Assembly (NCBI GenBank): GCA_026785965.1
Contig: JAJAYY010000148.1
Coordinates: 1-11,271, forward strand
DNA length: 11,271 nucleotides
Direction of reading: 5' to 3'
Origin: Sphingomonas bacterium
GTDB taxonomy: Bacteria; Pseudomonadota; Alphaproteobacteria; Sphingomonadales; Sphingomonadaceae
Of this stretch, positions 1-7,209 are shown in pieces. Position 1 is the stretch's first letter; each line of letters opens with the position of its first letter. A program made the position numbers and the translations under genes. The notes below the pieces were generated by a model, which searched no databases, was not told the origin of the DNA, and was given only the letters and a program-made list of their open reading frames with translations.

Positions 1-372
1 ACGCAGCGCCTCGGCTGCGCTTTCACCCGGTGCGCGAACCATCTGGGCGAGGCGAAGCTGGCGTTCGAGCGGGTCGATCGCGGGGGGCAAAGGATCGGCG
101 AGGTCGAGCGGGTCGAGCGCGCCGCCGATGCGATCGTCGAGTTCGGGATCGCCGATTGCGATCAGGCGCGGCAGGAGCAGGCCGCCGCCACTGGCGCGGA
201 CAAACGCTTCGGTGACGGTGCGCACGGCGCGATTATTGGGGAGCAGGATTCGGCCCCGGGCAAGACTGTCGGGACCGCGCCCATGCTGGCGAAGCAGGCC
301 GTCGACGAGGGCGTCGGCGAAGCTGCGGTGCGCCGGGATGGTGAAGATTGTCGGTCGGCCCGGTTCAGCCAT
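1..372 (-). CDS. addB: Double-strand break repair protein AddB, N-terminal part (runs off left edge)
   Basis: The frame is open from an ATG at 372 to the left edge, giving the first 124 residues. It begins MAEPGRPTIFTIPAHRSF and continues with a GRILLPNNRAVRT segment (about residues 42-54) and a GGGLLLPRLIAIGDPELD segment (about 62-79). This pattern is typical of the N-terminus of alphaproteobacterial AddB, which pairs with AddA as a helicase-nuclease that processes broken DNA ends for RecA. The nuclease and iron-sulfur parts would lie outside the window, so they cannot be checked. The ATG overlaps the end of murU by 8 bases and has no good Shine-Dalgarno at the usual distance, so translation is probably coupled to murU. 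AddA would be expected just beyond the left edge. The family call rests on N-terminal pattern and context only. Confidence 0.82.
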   Translation of the reverse strand, partial: MAEPGRPTIFTIPAHRSFADALVDGLLRQHGRGPDSLARGRILLPNNRAVRTVTEAFVRASGGGLLLPRLIAIGDPELDDRIGGALDPLDLADPLPPAIDPLERQLRLAQMVRAPGESAAEALR

Positions 373-1123
373 AAAGGACGGCTTCGGTCGCCTTGATCGC
401 CGGCGGCGAGCCAACGTCGAACCACAGGCCCTGATGAACCGCGCCGAAGCAGCGACCCTCGGCGATTGCGCGGTCCCACAGAATATTGGTCGAAAAAGCA
501 CCTTTCGGCGCGTCACGAAGCAGGCGCTTGGAGACCATCTGGATGCCAGTGAAGACGAACGGCGCGACCCGGCCCAGTCGGCGGCGCTGGAGATGGCCGA
601 GCGCGTCCATGTGAAAATCGCCGACCCCGGCGTTGTTGGCGGCACGGGCGTGCGGAACCACCAGCAGCAGCGCATCCATTTCGCCCTCGCGCCAGTGCGA
701 GGCGAGCAGGCGCAGCGTGTCGGCCGGGCCATCGACCCAATAATTGTCGCTGTTGACGACCAGGAACGGATCATCGTCGATCATCGGTGCCGCTTGGACC
801 AGCCCGCCGCCCGTTTCGAGCAGCAAGTCGCGTTCATCGCTGATGGTCACGTCAAAGCCCGTGGCGTGGGTCGCGAGGTGCGCTTCGAGCGCGTCGGCGA
901 GGTAATGGACATTGACCACCAGCCGCCCGACTCCCGCGGCGCGGAGGCGATCGAGGACATGATCGATCAGCGGCTTGCCGGCGACCTCGACCAGCGGCTT
1001 GGGCCGGGTCGCGGTCAGGGGACGCATGCGCTTGCCGAGCCCGGCGGCCATGACCATCGCCGTATTCGGCAAGGGCGCGACAATTTCGGGGCGCAGCGCC
1101 ATCGCACGCTTGGGGCGGGTCAT
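365..1123 (-). CDS. murU: MurU-like nucleotidyltransferase (N-acetylmuramate-1-phosphate uridylyltransferase)
   Basis: A 252-residue sugar-1-phosphate nucleotidyltransferase. The signature AAGLGKRMRPLT lies at residues 26-37, PKPLVEVAGKPL at 41-52, LLETGGG at 101-107, a metal-binding VNSD ending at Asp126, FTG at 191-193 and WFDVGSP at 234-240. In the MurU/AmgK pathway this enzyme makes UDP-MurNAc from MurNAc-alpha-1-phosphate and UTP, letting the cell reuse cell-wall MurNAc without MurA (the fosfomycin target). The adjacent kinase amgK makes MurU much likelier than a mannose- or glucose-1-phosphate enzyme, although those belong to the same fold and substrate cannot be read from sequence. I start at 1123 because this ATG overlaps the amgK TGA as ATGA and a GGAG lies 9 bases upstream. 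The open frame continues to 1234 but that extension lies inside amgK. An ATG at 1102 is a possible later start. Confidence 0.82.
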   Translation of the reverse strand: MTRPKRAMALRPEIVAPLPNTAMVMAAGLGKRMRPLTATRPKPLVEVAGKPLIDHVLDRLRAAGVGRLVVNVHYLADALEAHLATHATGFDVTISDERDLLLETGGGLVQAAPMIDDDPFLVVNSDNYWVDGPADTLRLLASHWREGEMDALLLVVPHARAANNAGVGDFHMDALGHLQRRRLGRVAPFVFTGIQMVSKRLLRDAPKGAFSTNILWDRAIAEGRCFGAVHQGLWFDVGSPPAIKATEAVLYG

Positions 1124-2121
1124 TGGTCGGGGCTCCAATAAGCGGCGCGGTGCGACTGCGGGACGTGAGCGTCGAACCACGCTGTCACCGGCGCGAGCGC
1201 GGGATGCGCGAGATTGCGTTCGAGCAGGCCCCACATGCGCGGCTGAAAACGCTTGTAGTCAGGTTTGCCGTCGCGCTTCCATAGCCTGACGAAGACACCG
1301 AGGATGCGCGTGTTGCGCTGCGCCGCGAGCGCCCAATAAGCGGCTTCGAAGGCATCGCCTTGACCGGCGGCAGCGCGGTAACGGTCGATCATTGCGCGTT
1401 CGATGGCGGGCGAGACGTCGCGCCGGGCGTCTTCGAGCACCGAGGCGAGGTCGTAAGCGGGATGGCCGGCGAGCGCGTCCTGAAAGTCGAGCAGGCCGAA
1501 TTGTTCGACCCCCGAGCGCCCTTCGACGAGCATGACGTTTTCGGCATGATAATCGCGCAACACGGTGACCGGGCCGAGACCGTCGGCGGCGACCGGAACA
1601 AGCACTTCGCGCCACGCCGCGCGATAAGCGGCAGCATCGGCCCCCAGCCCGACCGCTGGGACGTACCAGTCGGTGAACAGAGCGAGTTCATCCAGCCACT
1701 GGTCGAGGCCGTGAACGGGGAGCCCGGGCATCGGCGGGTGCGCGTGGAGATGGACCAGGACATCGGTCGCGATCCCGTACAGTTCGCGCTCGCGATCGGG
1801 CGTCCGGTCAAGCCTCTCACGCAACCGGTCGTCGCCAAAATCACCGAGCAAAAGCAGGCCGCGATCGAGGTCGCGGGCAAGGATTTGCGGGGCGCTGAGG
1901 CCGATCGAGGCGAGCCATTCGGCAACCGCGACGAACGGACGTGGGTCCTCGTGCGGGGGCGGCGCATCCATCAGCACCGCACAGCGCCCATCGTCGTCGC
2001 GGACCCTGAAATAGCGGCGAAAGCTGGCATCCCCGGCGAGCGGGTCGATGCGCGCCCCCGGCCACCCGTTGGCGGCGAGAAAATCGGGCGCGTCAGCGGG
2101 CGGAATCATCGGCAAGGCCAT
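1120..2121 (-). CDS. amgK: AmgK-like N-acetylmuramate/N-acetylglucosamine kinase (APH-fold phosphotransferase)
   Basis: A 333-residue kinase of the aminoglycoside-phosphotransferase fold. The N-lobe has GDASFRRYFR (residues 30-39) followed by AVLMDAPPPHEDPRPF. The catalytic loop is VLRDYHAENVML, with Asp190 as the likely base and Asn195 binding metal; LLDFQDA (Asp212) supplies the second metal ligand. AmgK phosphorylates the anomeric hydroxyl of MurNAc (and GlcNAc), giving the substrate for MurU, which is encoded next with a 4-base ATGA overlap. The length fits the family (about 330-340). I choose the ATG at 2121 because GGGAGGA lies just upstream; this overlaps tsaE by 16 bases. The alternative ATG at 2109 would make an exact ATGA overlap with the tsaE stop and a protein of 329 residues. 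Older annotations would call this only 'phosphotransferase'. Confidence 0.82.
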   Translation of the reverse strand: MALPMIPPADAPDFLAANGWPGARIDPLAGDASFRRYFRVRDDDGRCAVLMDAPPPHEDPRPFVAVAEWLASIGLSAPQILARDLDRGLLLLGDFGDDRLRERLDRTPDRERELYGIATDVLVHLHAHPPMPGLPVHGLDQWLDELALFTDWYVPAVGLGADAAAYRAAWREVLVPVAADGLGPVTVLRDYHAENVMLVEGRSGVEQFGLLDFQDALAGHPAYDLASVLEDARRDVSPAIERAMIDRYRAAAGQGDAFEAAYWALAAQRNTRILGVFVRLWKRDGKPDYKRFQPRMWGLLERNLAHPALAPVTAWFDAHVPQSHRAAYWSPDQ

Positions 2122-2546
2122 CGCTCCTCCCAGCCTTTCCCGGCCATCACTGTCAAGCATCGGGAACCGTCGGGCCGCGGTTCAAGCGACAGACCGAGCG
2201 CGCTTGGCGGCCATGCGCCCTCCCCCGCCCGCGACGGCCATTCGACCACCAGCACGCCGTCGTCGCGGATCGTGTCAAGGCCAAGCTCGTCGAGCTCGGC
2301 GGGGTGCTCGATGCGATACAGGTCGACGTGCCAAAGCGGCAGCGCCTGCGCCTCATAAGGCTGGACGATCGCGAAGCTCGGGCTCGGCACTTCGCCGTCA
2401 TGCCCGAGAGCAGCGAGCATCCCGCGCACAAAGGTCGTCTTGCCGGCACCGAGCGCCCCTTCAAGCAGGATGATGTCGCCCGGCTTCAGACACGCCGCGA
2501 GAGACGCCCCGGCAGCTTTGGTCGCAGCTTCATCGGCGAGGATCAC
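2106..2546 (-). CDS. tsaE: TsaE, ATPase of the tRNA t6A37 threonylcarbamoyl-transfer complex
   Basis: A 146-residue protein with the TsaE P-loop LEGALGAGKTTFVRG (residues 28-42), then PSPSF at 54-58, HVDLYRI at 73-79 and VVEWPSRAG from about 105. TsaE hydrolyses ATP to drive turnover of TsaB-TsaD, which attach threonylcarbamoyl to A37 of ANN-decoding tRNAs; it acts in the cytoplasm and is normally essential. Length and motif order are typical. The start is a GTG at 2546 that overlaps the divL TGA as GTGA. No Shine-Dalgarno is visible upstream, so expression likely depends on ribosomes finishing divL. Its 3' end overlaps amgK. tsaE beside a phosphotransferase and a nucleotidyltransferase is, from memory, a common alphaproteobacterial arrangement. 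Confidence 0.93.
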   Translation of the reverse strand: MILADEAATKAAGASLAACLKPGDIILLEGALGAGKTTFVRGMLAALGHDGEVPSPSFAIVQPYEAQALPLWHVDLYRIEHPAELDELGLDTIRDDGVLVVEWPSRAGEGAWPPSALGLSLEPRPDGSRCLTVMAGKGWEERWPCR

Positions 2547-4915
2547 GAAGGCGCGCGCGGGATCGCTAATGTCACCGCCGTTCCTTTCCCGAGATCCGAG
2601 ACAAGTTCGACCTTGCCGCCATGCGCCTCGATGAACTGGCGGGTGAGCGGAAGCCCGAGCCCGAGCGCGGCATCGCTGTGCCCGCTGGCCATCGCGCGGT
2701 GAAAGCGATCGAACACCATTGCCTGATGCTCGGGCGCGATCCCCGGACCATTGTCGATAACGGAGACAATCGCTTCGGCGTCATTGCCCGAAGCGCGAAG
2801 CATGATCGTGCCGCCTTCGTCGGTGTAAGCGACCGCGTTGCGCAGCAAATGCTCGACCGATTCGCGCAGTCGCCGGGCATCGCCGATCACCGTCCCCGCC
2901 GAGGGATCGACCTCGATCTCGAGCGATTGCTGCTTGCCCTCGGCGCGGAGCTTGATCGATCCGCCGACCGCACGGCACAGACCGCCAATGTCGATCCGTT
3001 CACGCTCAAGCACAACGCCGCTGGTGTCGCCTTGAGTCAAATCGAGCACGTCGTCGATCAACTTGGACAGGCGCGCGACCGATTCGAGGATCGCGCCGAC
3101 ATAGTCCGAGGCGGCGGGGGCAAGCTTGCCCGCATAGCCCGCCGACAGCATCTCCGCGAAGCCGCCGATCGAGGTCAATGGCGTCCGCAATTCGTAGCTC
3201 ATGTTGGCGACGAAGTCGGTCTTGACCCGGTCGGCCTCTTCGAGCGCCGTGGCCCGCTCGCGGAGTGCGGATTCGATGCGCGTCGAATCGGTCACGTCGA
3301 TCATCGTGAACAGGCAGTTGCCGTCGGGCAATGGGACGGCAGCGAATTCGAAATGGCGGCCGTCGGTCATCGATACCCGCCCGGTGCCCGACTGGCGCCC
3401 GCTGGTGGTCGTGCGGACCAGTTCGCGAACTTGCGCGGCGGCGGTCGGGTTGACCAGGCGCCGGGCCATCGCCGGGACCAGTTCGTCGACCCGGGGATGC
3501 TCGCCGAGCCAATTTTCGTCGAGGCTCCACACTTCGCAAAAGCGGCGATTCCACAGATAAAGGCGGCCATCGGACGCGAACACACTGATCGCTTCAAACA
3601 GATTGTCGTAGGTCGCGGGGCGGACGCGGAGCAAGGTGTCGCGCGCCGAGGCCAAGCGGACCTGTTCGGTGCGGTCCTCGACGATCAGCCGCAATCCGCC
3701 GTCAGGCAAAGGCTGGGCAACGATGCGCAAATGGTCGCCATTGGCGAGGATCCAATCCTCCTCGATCAATTCCTCTGCGCTGATGAACCAGTCGCGGCGC
3801 TCGGCCTTCCAGGCGGGGAAATCGCGCACTTCGGGGAGGCGATTCATTTCACGCATGCGTTCGAGCACTCGGTCGAACTCGGGCTTTTCGACGAGCCATT
3901 CGGGGTCGAGCCGAGCCATGATCGCGAACGGCTGATTGAAGAAATCGAGCTGGCGGTCGGCATTGAACTGAGCCGCACCAGCGGTCATGTGATCGGCCAG
4001 CTCGCGCTGCGATTCTATGTGTCGTGCGAGTTCGATTCGCGCGTCTTCAAGATCCTGGATGTCGATTGCAAACCCGGCCACCGCGCCGGTCGGGAGCGGG
4101 ACATCGACCAGCCGAAGCATGCGTCGTTCTTCACCGATCGTCGCCGGCTGGGTGCGCGAATAAGGTTTGCCAAGCTCAAGCGCGCGCTGCGCGCCGGCGC
4201 GGGCGGAGTCGCCGCCGGGGACGTCGACCAATTCGCTGCCGCGGGCGATGACTTCGGCCGCGTCGCGCGCCTCGACCGCCAAAACGAACGCCGAATTGAC
4301 CAGTCCAAGGCTCAGGTCGGGGCCACGATACCACATCGGGAACGGTGCGGCCTCGATCAGGTTGGTCAGCGCATCCAGCGCGCCCTCGGTCTGGCCGAGC
4401 CGCCGCGACAGATTGGCGCGCTCGGCCTCGGCATCACTGATGTCGAACAGCCACAGCAACATCGTGCCCTGCGGCTGGGGCGGCGGTGCGGGCGCGCCGC
4501 GAATTTCAACCACCCGGTTGGAGGCGGCGAGACGCACCATCCGGCGCAGCGGCCTGGCGCCGAGCGAGGCTGCGGCGAGGTCGGATTTCAGCACCATCAA
4601 GTCGGCAGCGACGAGCCCCCGGTCTTCACCCGCCAATTGATCGAGGGTGGTCGGTTGATCCTCGATCCCGAGATCGCGCAGCAGGATATGGTCGATGTCG
4701 ATCGTTCCGTCGGGACGTACCAGCAACGGGCGTGCCGGCGCGGCCTCGAGCAGGCTGCGCATCTGCTGCGCCGCGCCGACCACGCCAGCGGCACGGCGAA
4801 TGCGGCGCCCGGCGAGCAGCGACAACGCCGCGGCAATCGCCAGCCACAGGCTGGCGACCACGATGATCGCCGACGCCACATTCGGTCCGACGATCACGCC
4901 CAAGGCCCCCGACAC
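2543..4915 (-). CDS. divL: DivL-like PAS-domain pseudo-histidine kinase with tyrosine at the phosphoacceptor site
   Basis: A 790-residue protein. It has one N-terminal membrane segment (about 13-35), then four PAS-like regions (about 50-160, 180-290, 310-420, 435-545), a coiled linker, a DHp domain and a HATPase domain. The H-box reads FVANMSYELRTPLTSI: the residue that is His in histidine kinases is Tyr574 (codon TAC at 3196-3194). The N-box (Asn693), G1 DNGPG (721-725) and G2 LGLGL (751-755) are all kept. This is the hallmark of Caulobacter DivL (769 residues, Tyr550), which senses DivK phosphorylation and tunes CckA, and so CtrA, in the cell cycle. Membrane anchor, four PAS domains and length all match. 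The start is a GTG at 4915 with no clear Shine-Dalgarno; no ATG exists in frame before the upstream stop. It heads the operon divL-tsaE-amgK-murU-addB. DivL orthology is an inference; an unrelated Tyr-type kinase is less likely. Confidence 0.83.
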   Translation of the reverse strand: MSGALGVIVGPNVASAIIVVASLWLAIAAALSLLAGRRIRRAAGVVGAAQQMRSLLEAAPARPLLVRPDGTIDIDHILLRDLGIEDQPTTLDQLAGEDRGLVAADLMVLKSDLAAASLGARPLRRMVRLAASNRVVEIRGAPAPPPQPQGTMLLWLFDISDAEAERANLSRRLGQTEGALDALTNLIEAAPFPMWYRGPDLSLGLVNSAFVLAVEARDAAEVIARGSELVDVPGGDSARAGAQRALELGKPYSRTQPATIGEERRMLRLVDVPLPTGAVAGFAIDIQDLEDARIELARHIESQRELADHMTAGAAQFNADRQLDFFNQPFAIMARLDPEWLVEKPEFDRVLERMREMNRLPEVRDFPAWKAERRDWFISAEELIEEDWILANGDHLRIVAQPLPDGGLRLIVEDRTEQVRLASARDTLLRVRPATYDNLFEAISVFASDGRLYLWNRRFCEVWSLDENWLGEHPRVDELVPAMARRLVNPTAAAQVRELVRTTTSGRQSGTGRVSMTDGRHFEFAAVPLPDGNCLFTMIDVTDSTRIESALRERATALEEADRVKTDFVANMSYELRTPLTSIGGFAEMLSAGYAGKLAPAASDYVGAILESVARLSKLIDDVLDLTQGDTSGVVLERERIDIGGLCRAVGGSIKLRAEGKQQSLEIEVDPSAGTVIGDARRLRESVEHLLRNAVAYTDEGGTIMLRASGNDAEAIVSVIDNGPGIAPEHQAMVFDRFHRAMASGHSDAALGLGLPLTRQFIEAHGGKVELVSDLGKGTAVTLAIPRAPS

Positions 4916-4944
4916 TGCATCGCCAACCCATAGGGCGGCTGTTC

Positions 4945-4979
4945 AGAAAGAAAAAGGGCGCCCCCGAAGGGACGCCCTG
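4945..4979 (-). terminator. Intrinsic terminator of ahcY
   Basis: On the minus strand, 28 bases after the ahcY stop, AGGGCG-U-CCC pairs with GGGCGCCCU around a UUCGG loop (one bulged U), followed by UUUUUCUUUC. A strong GC stem with a stable tetraloop-like turn and a T-rich tail is a standard rho-independent terminator. It lies in the 91-base gap between ahcY and divL, so divL probably needs its own promoter or read-through. Confidence 0.9.
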
Positions 4980-5006
4980 TTGGTCGAGGCGCTTGAGCGC
5001 GGTCGA

Positions 5007-6419
5007 TCAATAGCGGTAATGATCGGGTTTGAACGGCCCCTGCTGCGGAACGCCGATGTACGCCGCCTGCTTGTCCGACAGCGTGGTCAGCTTGACCCCT
5101 AATTTCTCAAGGTGAAGCGCGGCTACCTTCTCGTCGAGATGCTTGGGCAAGACGTAGACGTCGTTGCCGTACTTGTCGCCGCCGGTCCACAGCTCGATCT
5201 GGGCAAGCACCTGGTTGGTGAAGCTGGCCGACATCACGAAGCTCGGATGGCCGGTGGCATTGCCGAGGTTGACCAGGCGGCCCTTGCTGAGGATGATCAA
5301 TTTCTTGCCGTCGGCGAATTCGACCTCGTCGACCTGCGGCTTGATTTCGGTCCATTTCATGTTGGCGAGCGCGCCGATCTGAATCTCGCTGTCGAAGTGG
5401 CCGATATTGCAGACGATCGCCATATTCTTCATGCTGCGCATGTGATCGACGGTGATGACGTCCATGTTGCCGGTCGCGGTGACGAAGATGTCGGCACGCT
5501 TGGCGGCCTCGTCCATGGTCACGACTTCATAGCCTTCCATCGCCGCCTGCAAGGCGCAGATCGGGTCGATTTCGGTGACCAGCACGCGTGCCCCGCCGTT
5601 GCGCAGCGAGGCGGCCGAACCCTTGCCGACATCGCCGAAGCCGGCCACTGCGGCGACCTTGCCGGCGAGCATCACGTCGGTGCCGCGACGGATCGCGTCG
5701 ACGAGGCTTTCCTTGCAGCCGTAGAGATTGTCGAACTTCGACTTGGTCACGCTGTCGTTGACGTTGATCGCCGGGAACGGGAGCTTGCCCTGCTTTGACA
5801 GCTCATAGAGGCGATGGACGCCGGTGGTGGTCTCTTCGGACACGCCCTTGATTTCGGCGACCGTCTTGGTGAGGTAGCCCGGACGCTCGGCGAGGAAGCG
5901 CTTCAGGGTCGCCGCGAAGATTTCTTCTTCTTCATTGGTCGGGGTGAACATCGCTTCACCGGCCTCAACCCGCGCGCCCCACAATGCGAACATGGTGGCG
6001 TCGCCGCCGTCGTCGAGGATCAGATTGCAGGTCGTATCCTGGCCCCAATCGAAGATGCGCGCGGCATAGTCCCAATATTCCTCGAGCGTCTCACCCTTGA
6101 TCGCGAACACCGGCACGCCCGACCTGGCGATCGCCGCGGCGGCGTGGTCCTGGGTCGAATAGATATTGCACGACGCCCAGCGGACTTCGGCGCCCAACGC
6201 AGTGAGCGTCTCGATCAGTACCGCGGTCTGGATCGTCATGTGGAGCGATCCGGTGATGCGCGCGCCCTTGAGCGGCTGTGACGCGCCAAACTCCTCGCGC
6301 AGCGCCATCAGGCCTGGCATCTCGGTCTCGGCGATGTCGATTTCCTTGCGGCCGAAATCGGCGAGCGCAATGTCCTTGATGACATAGTCGCGAGTCAGGG
6401 TGTCGGCAGTGGTGGCCAC
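5007..6419 (-). CDS. ahcY: Adenosylhomocysteinase (S-adenosyl-L-homocysteine hydrolase)
   Basis: A 470-residue enzyme that reversibly splits S-adenosylhomocysteine into adenosine and homocysteine, removing the product inhibitor of methyltransferases. Catalytic and substrate residues are intact: SLHMT with His60, DDGGD with Asp139, SVTKSKFDN with Lys226 and Asp230, YGCKES with Cys235, and NIGHFD with His341. The NAD loop is GFGDVGKG (260-267), and the C-terminus KPDHYRY supplies Lys464 and Tyr468 to the partner subunit's NAD site. The acidic insert near 160-180 marks the bacterial/plant form rather than the animal form. I start at a GTG at 6419, with GGAG 9 bases upstream; the frame is open to 6656, but the upstream part is non-homologous and lies over yqgE. 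It has its own leader with a palindromic operator and ends at an intrinsic terminator, so it is probably a single-gene unit. Confidence 0.97.
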   Translation of the reverse strand: MATTADTLTRDYVIKDIALADFGRKEIDIAETEMPGLMALREEFGASQPLKGARITGSLHMTIQTAVLIETLTALGAEVRWASCNIYSTQDHAAAAIARSGVPVFAIKGETLEEYWDYAARIFDWGQDTTCNLILDDGGDATMFALWGARVEAGEAMFTPTNEEEEIFAATLKRFLAERPGYLTKTVAEIKGVSEETTTGVHRLYELSKQGKLPFPAINVNDSVTKSKFDNLYGCKESLVDAIRRGTDVMLAGKVAAVAGFGDVGKGSAASLRNGGARVLVTEIDPICALQAAMEGYEVVTMDEAAKRADIFVTATGNMDVITVDHMRSMKNMAIVCNIGHFDSEIQIGALANMKWTEIKPQVDEVEFADGKKLIILSKGRLVNLGNATGHPSFVMSASFTNQVLAQIELWTGGDKYGNDVYVLPKHLDEKVAALHLEKLGVKLTTLSDKQAAYIGVPQQGPFKPDHYRY

Positions 6420-6506
6420 TTGAAGCGTCTCCAAACAAAGAAAGGCGGCCCGATCGCCGCCCGAAGGTTTCGCGTCGCCCCTACCCCCGTGGCGGCTCAA
6501 AATCAA
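6420..6506 (-). promoter_or_regulatory. ahcY 5' leader with two mutually exclusive stems (possible attenuator)
   Basis: Reading the minus strand there are three short segments: A = GCCGCC (6496-6491), B = GGCGGC (6461-6456) and C = GCCGCC (6449-6444). B can pair with C around a 6-base loop, giving a GC stem followed by TTTCTTTG, or with A, which would prevent that stem. The ribosome-binding GGAG is 3' of segment C. The T-run is interrupted, so termination strength is uncertain, and short GC repeats occur by chance in such DNA. I do not recognise any described SAM or SAH riboswitch class here. Confidence 0.35.
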
Positions 6507-6526
6507 ATATAAAGGATTCTTTATAT
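6507..6526. promoter_or_regulatory. Perfect palindromic operator upstream of ahcY (SahR-like site suspected)
   Basis: ATATAAAG-GATT-CTTTATAT is a perfect inverted repeat of 8-bp arms with a 4-bp spacer. It is the most AT-rich stretch in an otherwise GC-rich region and starts at the first base of the yqgE stop codon, 87 bases before the ahcY start. Its size and symmetry fit a dimeric winged-helix repressor. ArsR-family SahR regulators control ahcY and methionine-cycle genes in Proteobacteria, so SahR is the leading candidate. The link to SahR is inference from position and symmetry; no regulator gene is in this window. Confidence 0.65.
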
Positions 6527-7086
6527 CAGGCCGCGCCGGCTTGGCTGACGAGCAACCGCGGATCGATCCCCTCGGCGGCAAAGCCCGCGTTCCAGCGGTC
6601 GTTGACGGGCGTATCGAACAGGATCGCGGGGTCGCCCTTGGCGGCGAACCAGCCATGGCGGGTCATTTCCTCGTCGAGCTGGCCTTGGCCCCAGCCGGCA
6701 TAGCCGAATGCGACGAGGAAGCGGCTCGGCCCGCGACCCTCGGCGATTGCGCGCAGCACGTCGATCGTCCCCGTCAATGCGCCGAGACCAATCACGGCGA
6801 TGGTATCCTGCCCGCCCCAATCGTCGCTGTGGAGCACGAAGCCGCGCCCTGGCTCAACCGGGCCGCCATGATGAACCGGTTGATCGAGGGCCTTGCCCGG
6901 ATCGAGCCCGAGCTGACCGAGCAGTCCGCGCAAGCCGATCCCGCTGCGATGATGGCCGATGCCAATCCCGACCGCGCCATGTTCGTCGTGGACGCACATC
7001 GCGATCACCGCGCGCTCAAATCGCGGATCGCCCATCCCCGGCATCGCGAGGAGGAACTTGCCGGCGAGGAAAGGCGCGGTGTCCAT
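6526..7086 (-). CDS. yqgE: YqgE/AlgH family protein (UPF0301)
   Basis: A 186-residue protein starting [20 protein letters not shown], which is the standard YqgE/AlgH opening (GxFLxAMPxMxDPxFxRAVI). Further family features are the [14 protein letters not shown] strand (31-44), the [14 protein letters not shown] segment (74-87) and the [15 protein letters not shown] block (127-141) shared by almost all members. Length is typical. The biochemical function is unknown; the AlgH name comes from an old alginate-regulation link in Pseudomonas that does not transfer safely. The ATG at 7086 has no good Shine-Dalgarno, but there is no in-frame start directly upstream, and the long frame that continues to 7683 overlies the peroxiredoxin and is spurious. 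It is divergent from the peroxiredoxin and precedes ahcY by 106 bases. Confidence 0.93.
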   Translation of the reverse strand: MDTAPFLAGKFLLAMPGMGDPRFERAVIAMCVHDEHGAVGIGIGHHRSGIGLRGLLGQLGLDPGKALDQPVHHGGPVEPGRGFVLHSDDWGGQDTIAVIGLGALTGTIDVLRAIAEGRGPSRFLVAFGYAGWGQGQLDEEMTRHGWFAAKGDPAILFDTPVNDRWNAGFAAEGIDPRLLVSQAGAA

Positions 7087-7150
7087 GCAGGGGTAACGAT
7101 GAACTTGGCCGCAAGGTGCCGCAAGCCCTCGTCGGGGTTCGGGGCGGGCC

Positions 7151-7179
7151 TTGAGAGTGTCACATGCCGCACCTATGTC
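7151..7179 (+). promoter_or_regulatory. Possible sigma70-type promoter of the peroxiredoxin gene
   Basis: TTGAGA (7151-7156) and TATGTC (7174-7179) are separated by 17 bases and lie 31 bases before the peroxiredoxin ATG, in the 123-base divergent gap with yqgE. Match and spacing are plausible, but such matches are weak evidence alone. No comparable promoter for yqgE stands out on the other strand. Confidence 0.35.
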
Positions 7180-7209
7180 GCGGTTCACCATCCAACAGGA
7201 GATTATTCC

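Noticed and set aside
128..1141. A 337-residue plus-strand open frame
   Set aside because: It is the antisense shadow of murU and addB; the translation shows no domain and the minus strand carries convincing families.
1124..1234. Upstream extension of murU
   Set aside because: It is inside amgK and has no similarity to nucleotidyltransferases; the ATGA overlap at 1123 explains the start.
2621..4933. A 770-residue open frame on the plus strand
   Set aside because: It lies exactly opposite divL, whose frame has clear PAS, H-box and ATPase motifs. GC-rich codon use leaves long stop-free antisense frames; this one has no recognisable motif.
6420..6530. A described SAM-II, SAM/SAH or SAH riboswitch upstream of ahcY
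   Set aside because: I could not match the conserved core of any of these classes; only the competing stems and the palindrome are supported.
6420..6656. N-terminal extension of ahcY to 6656
   Set aside because: The extra 79 residues lie over yqgE and the leader and resemble nothing in the AhcY family; the GTG at 6419 gives the usual family length and has a ribosome site.
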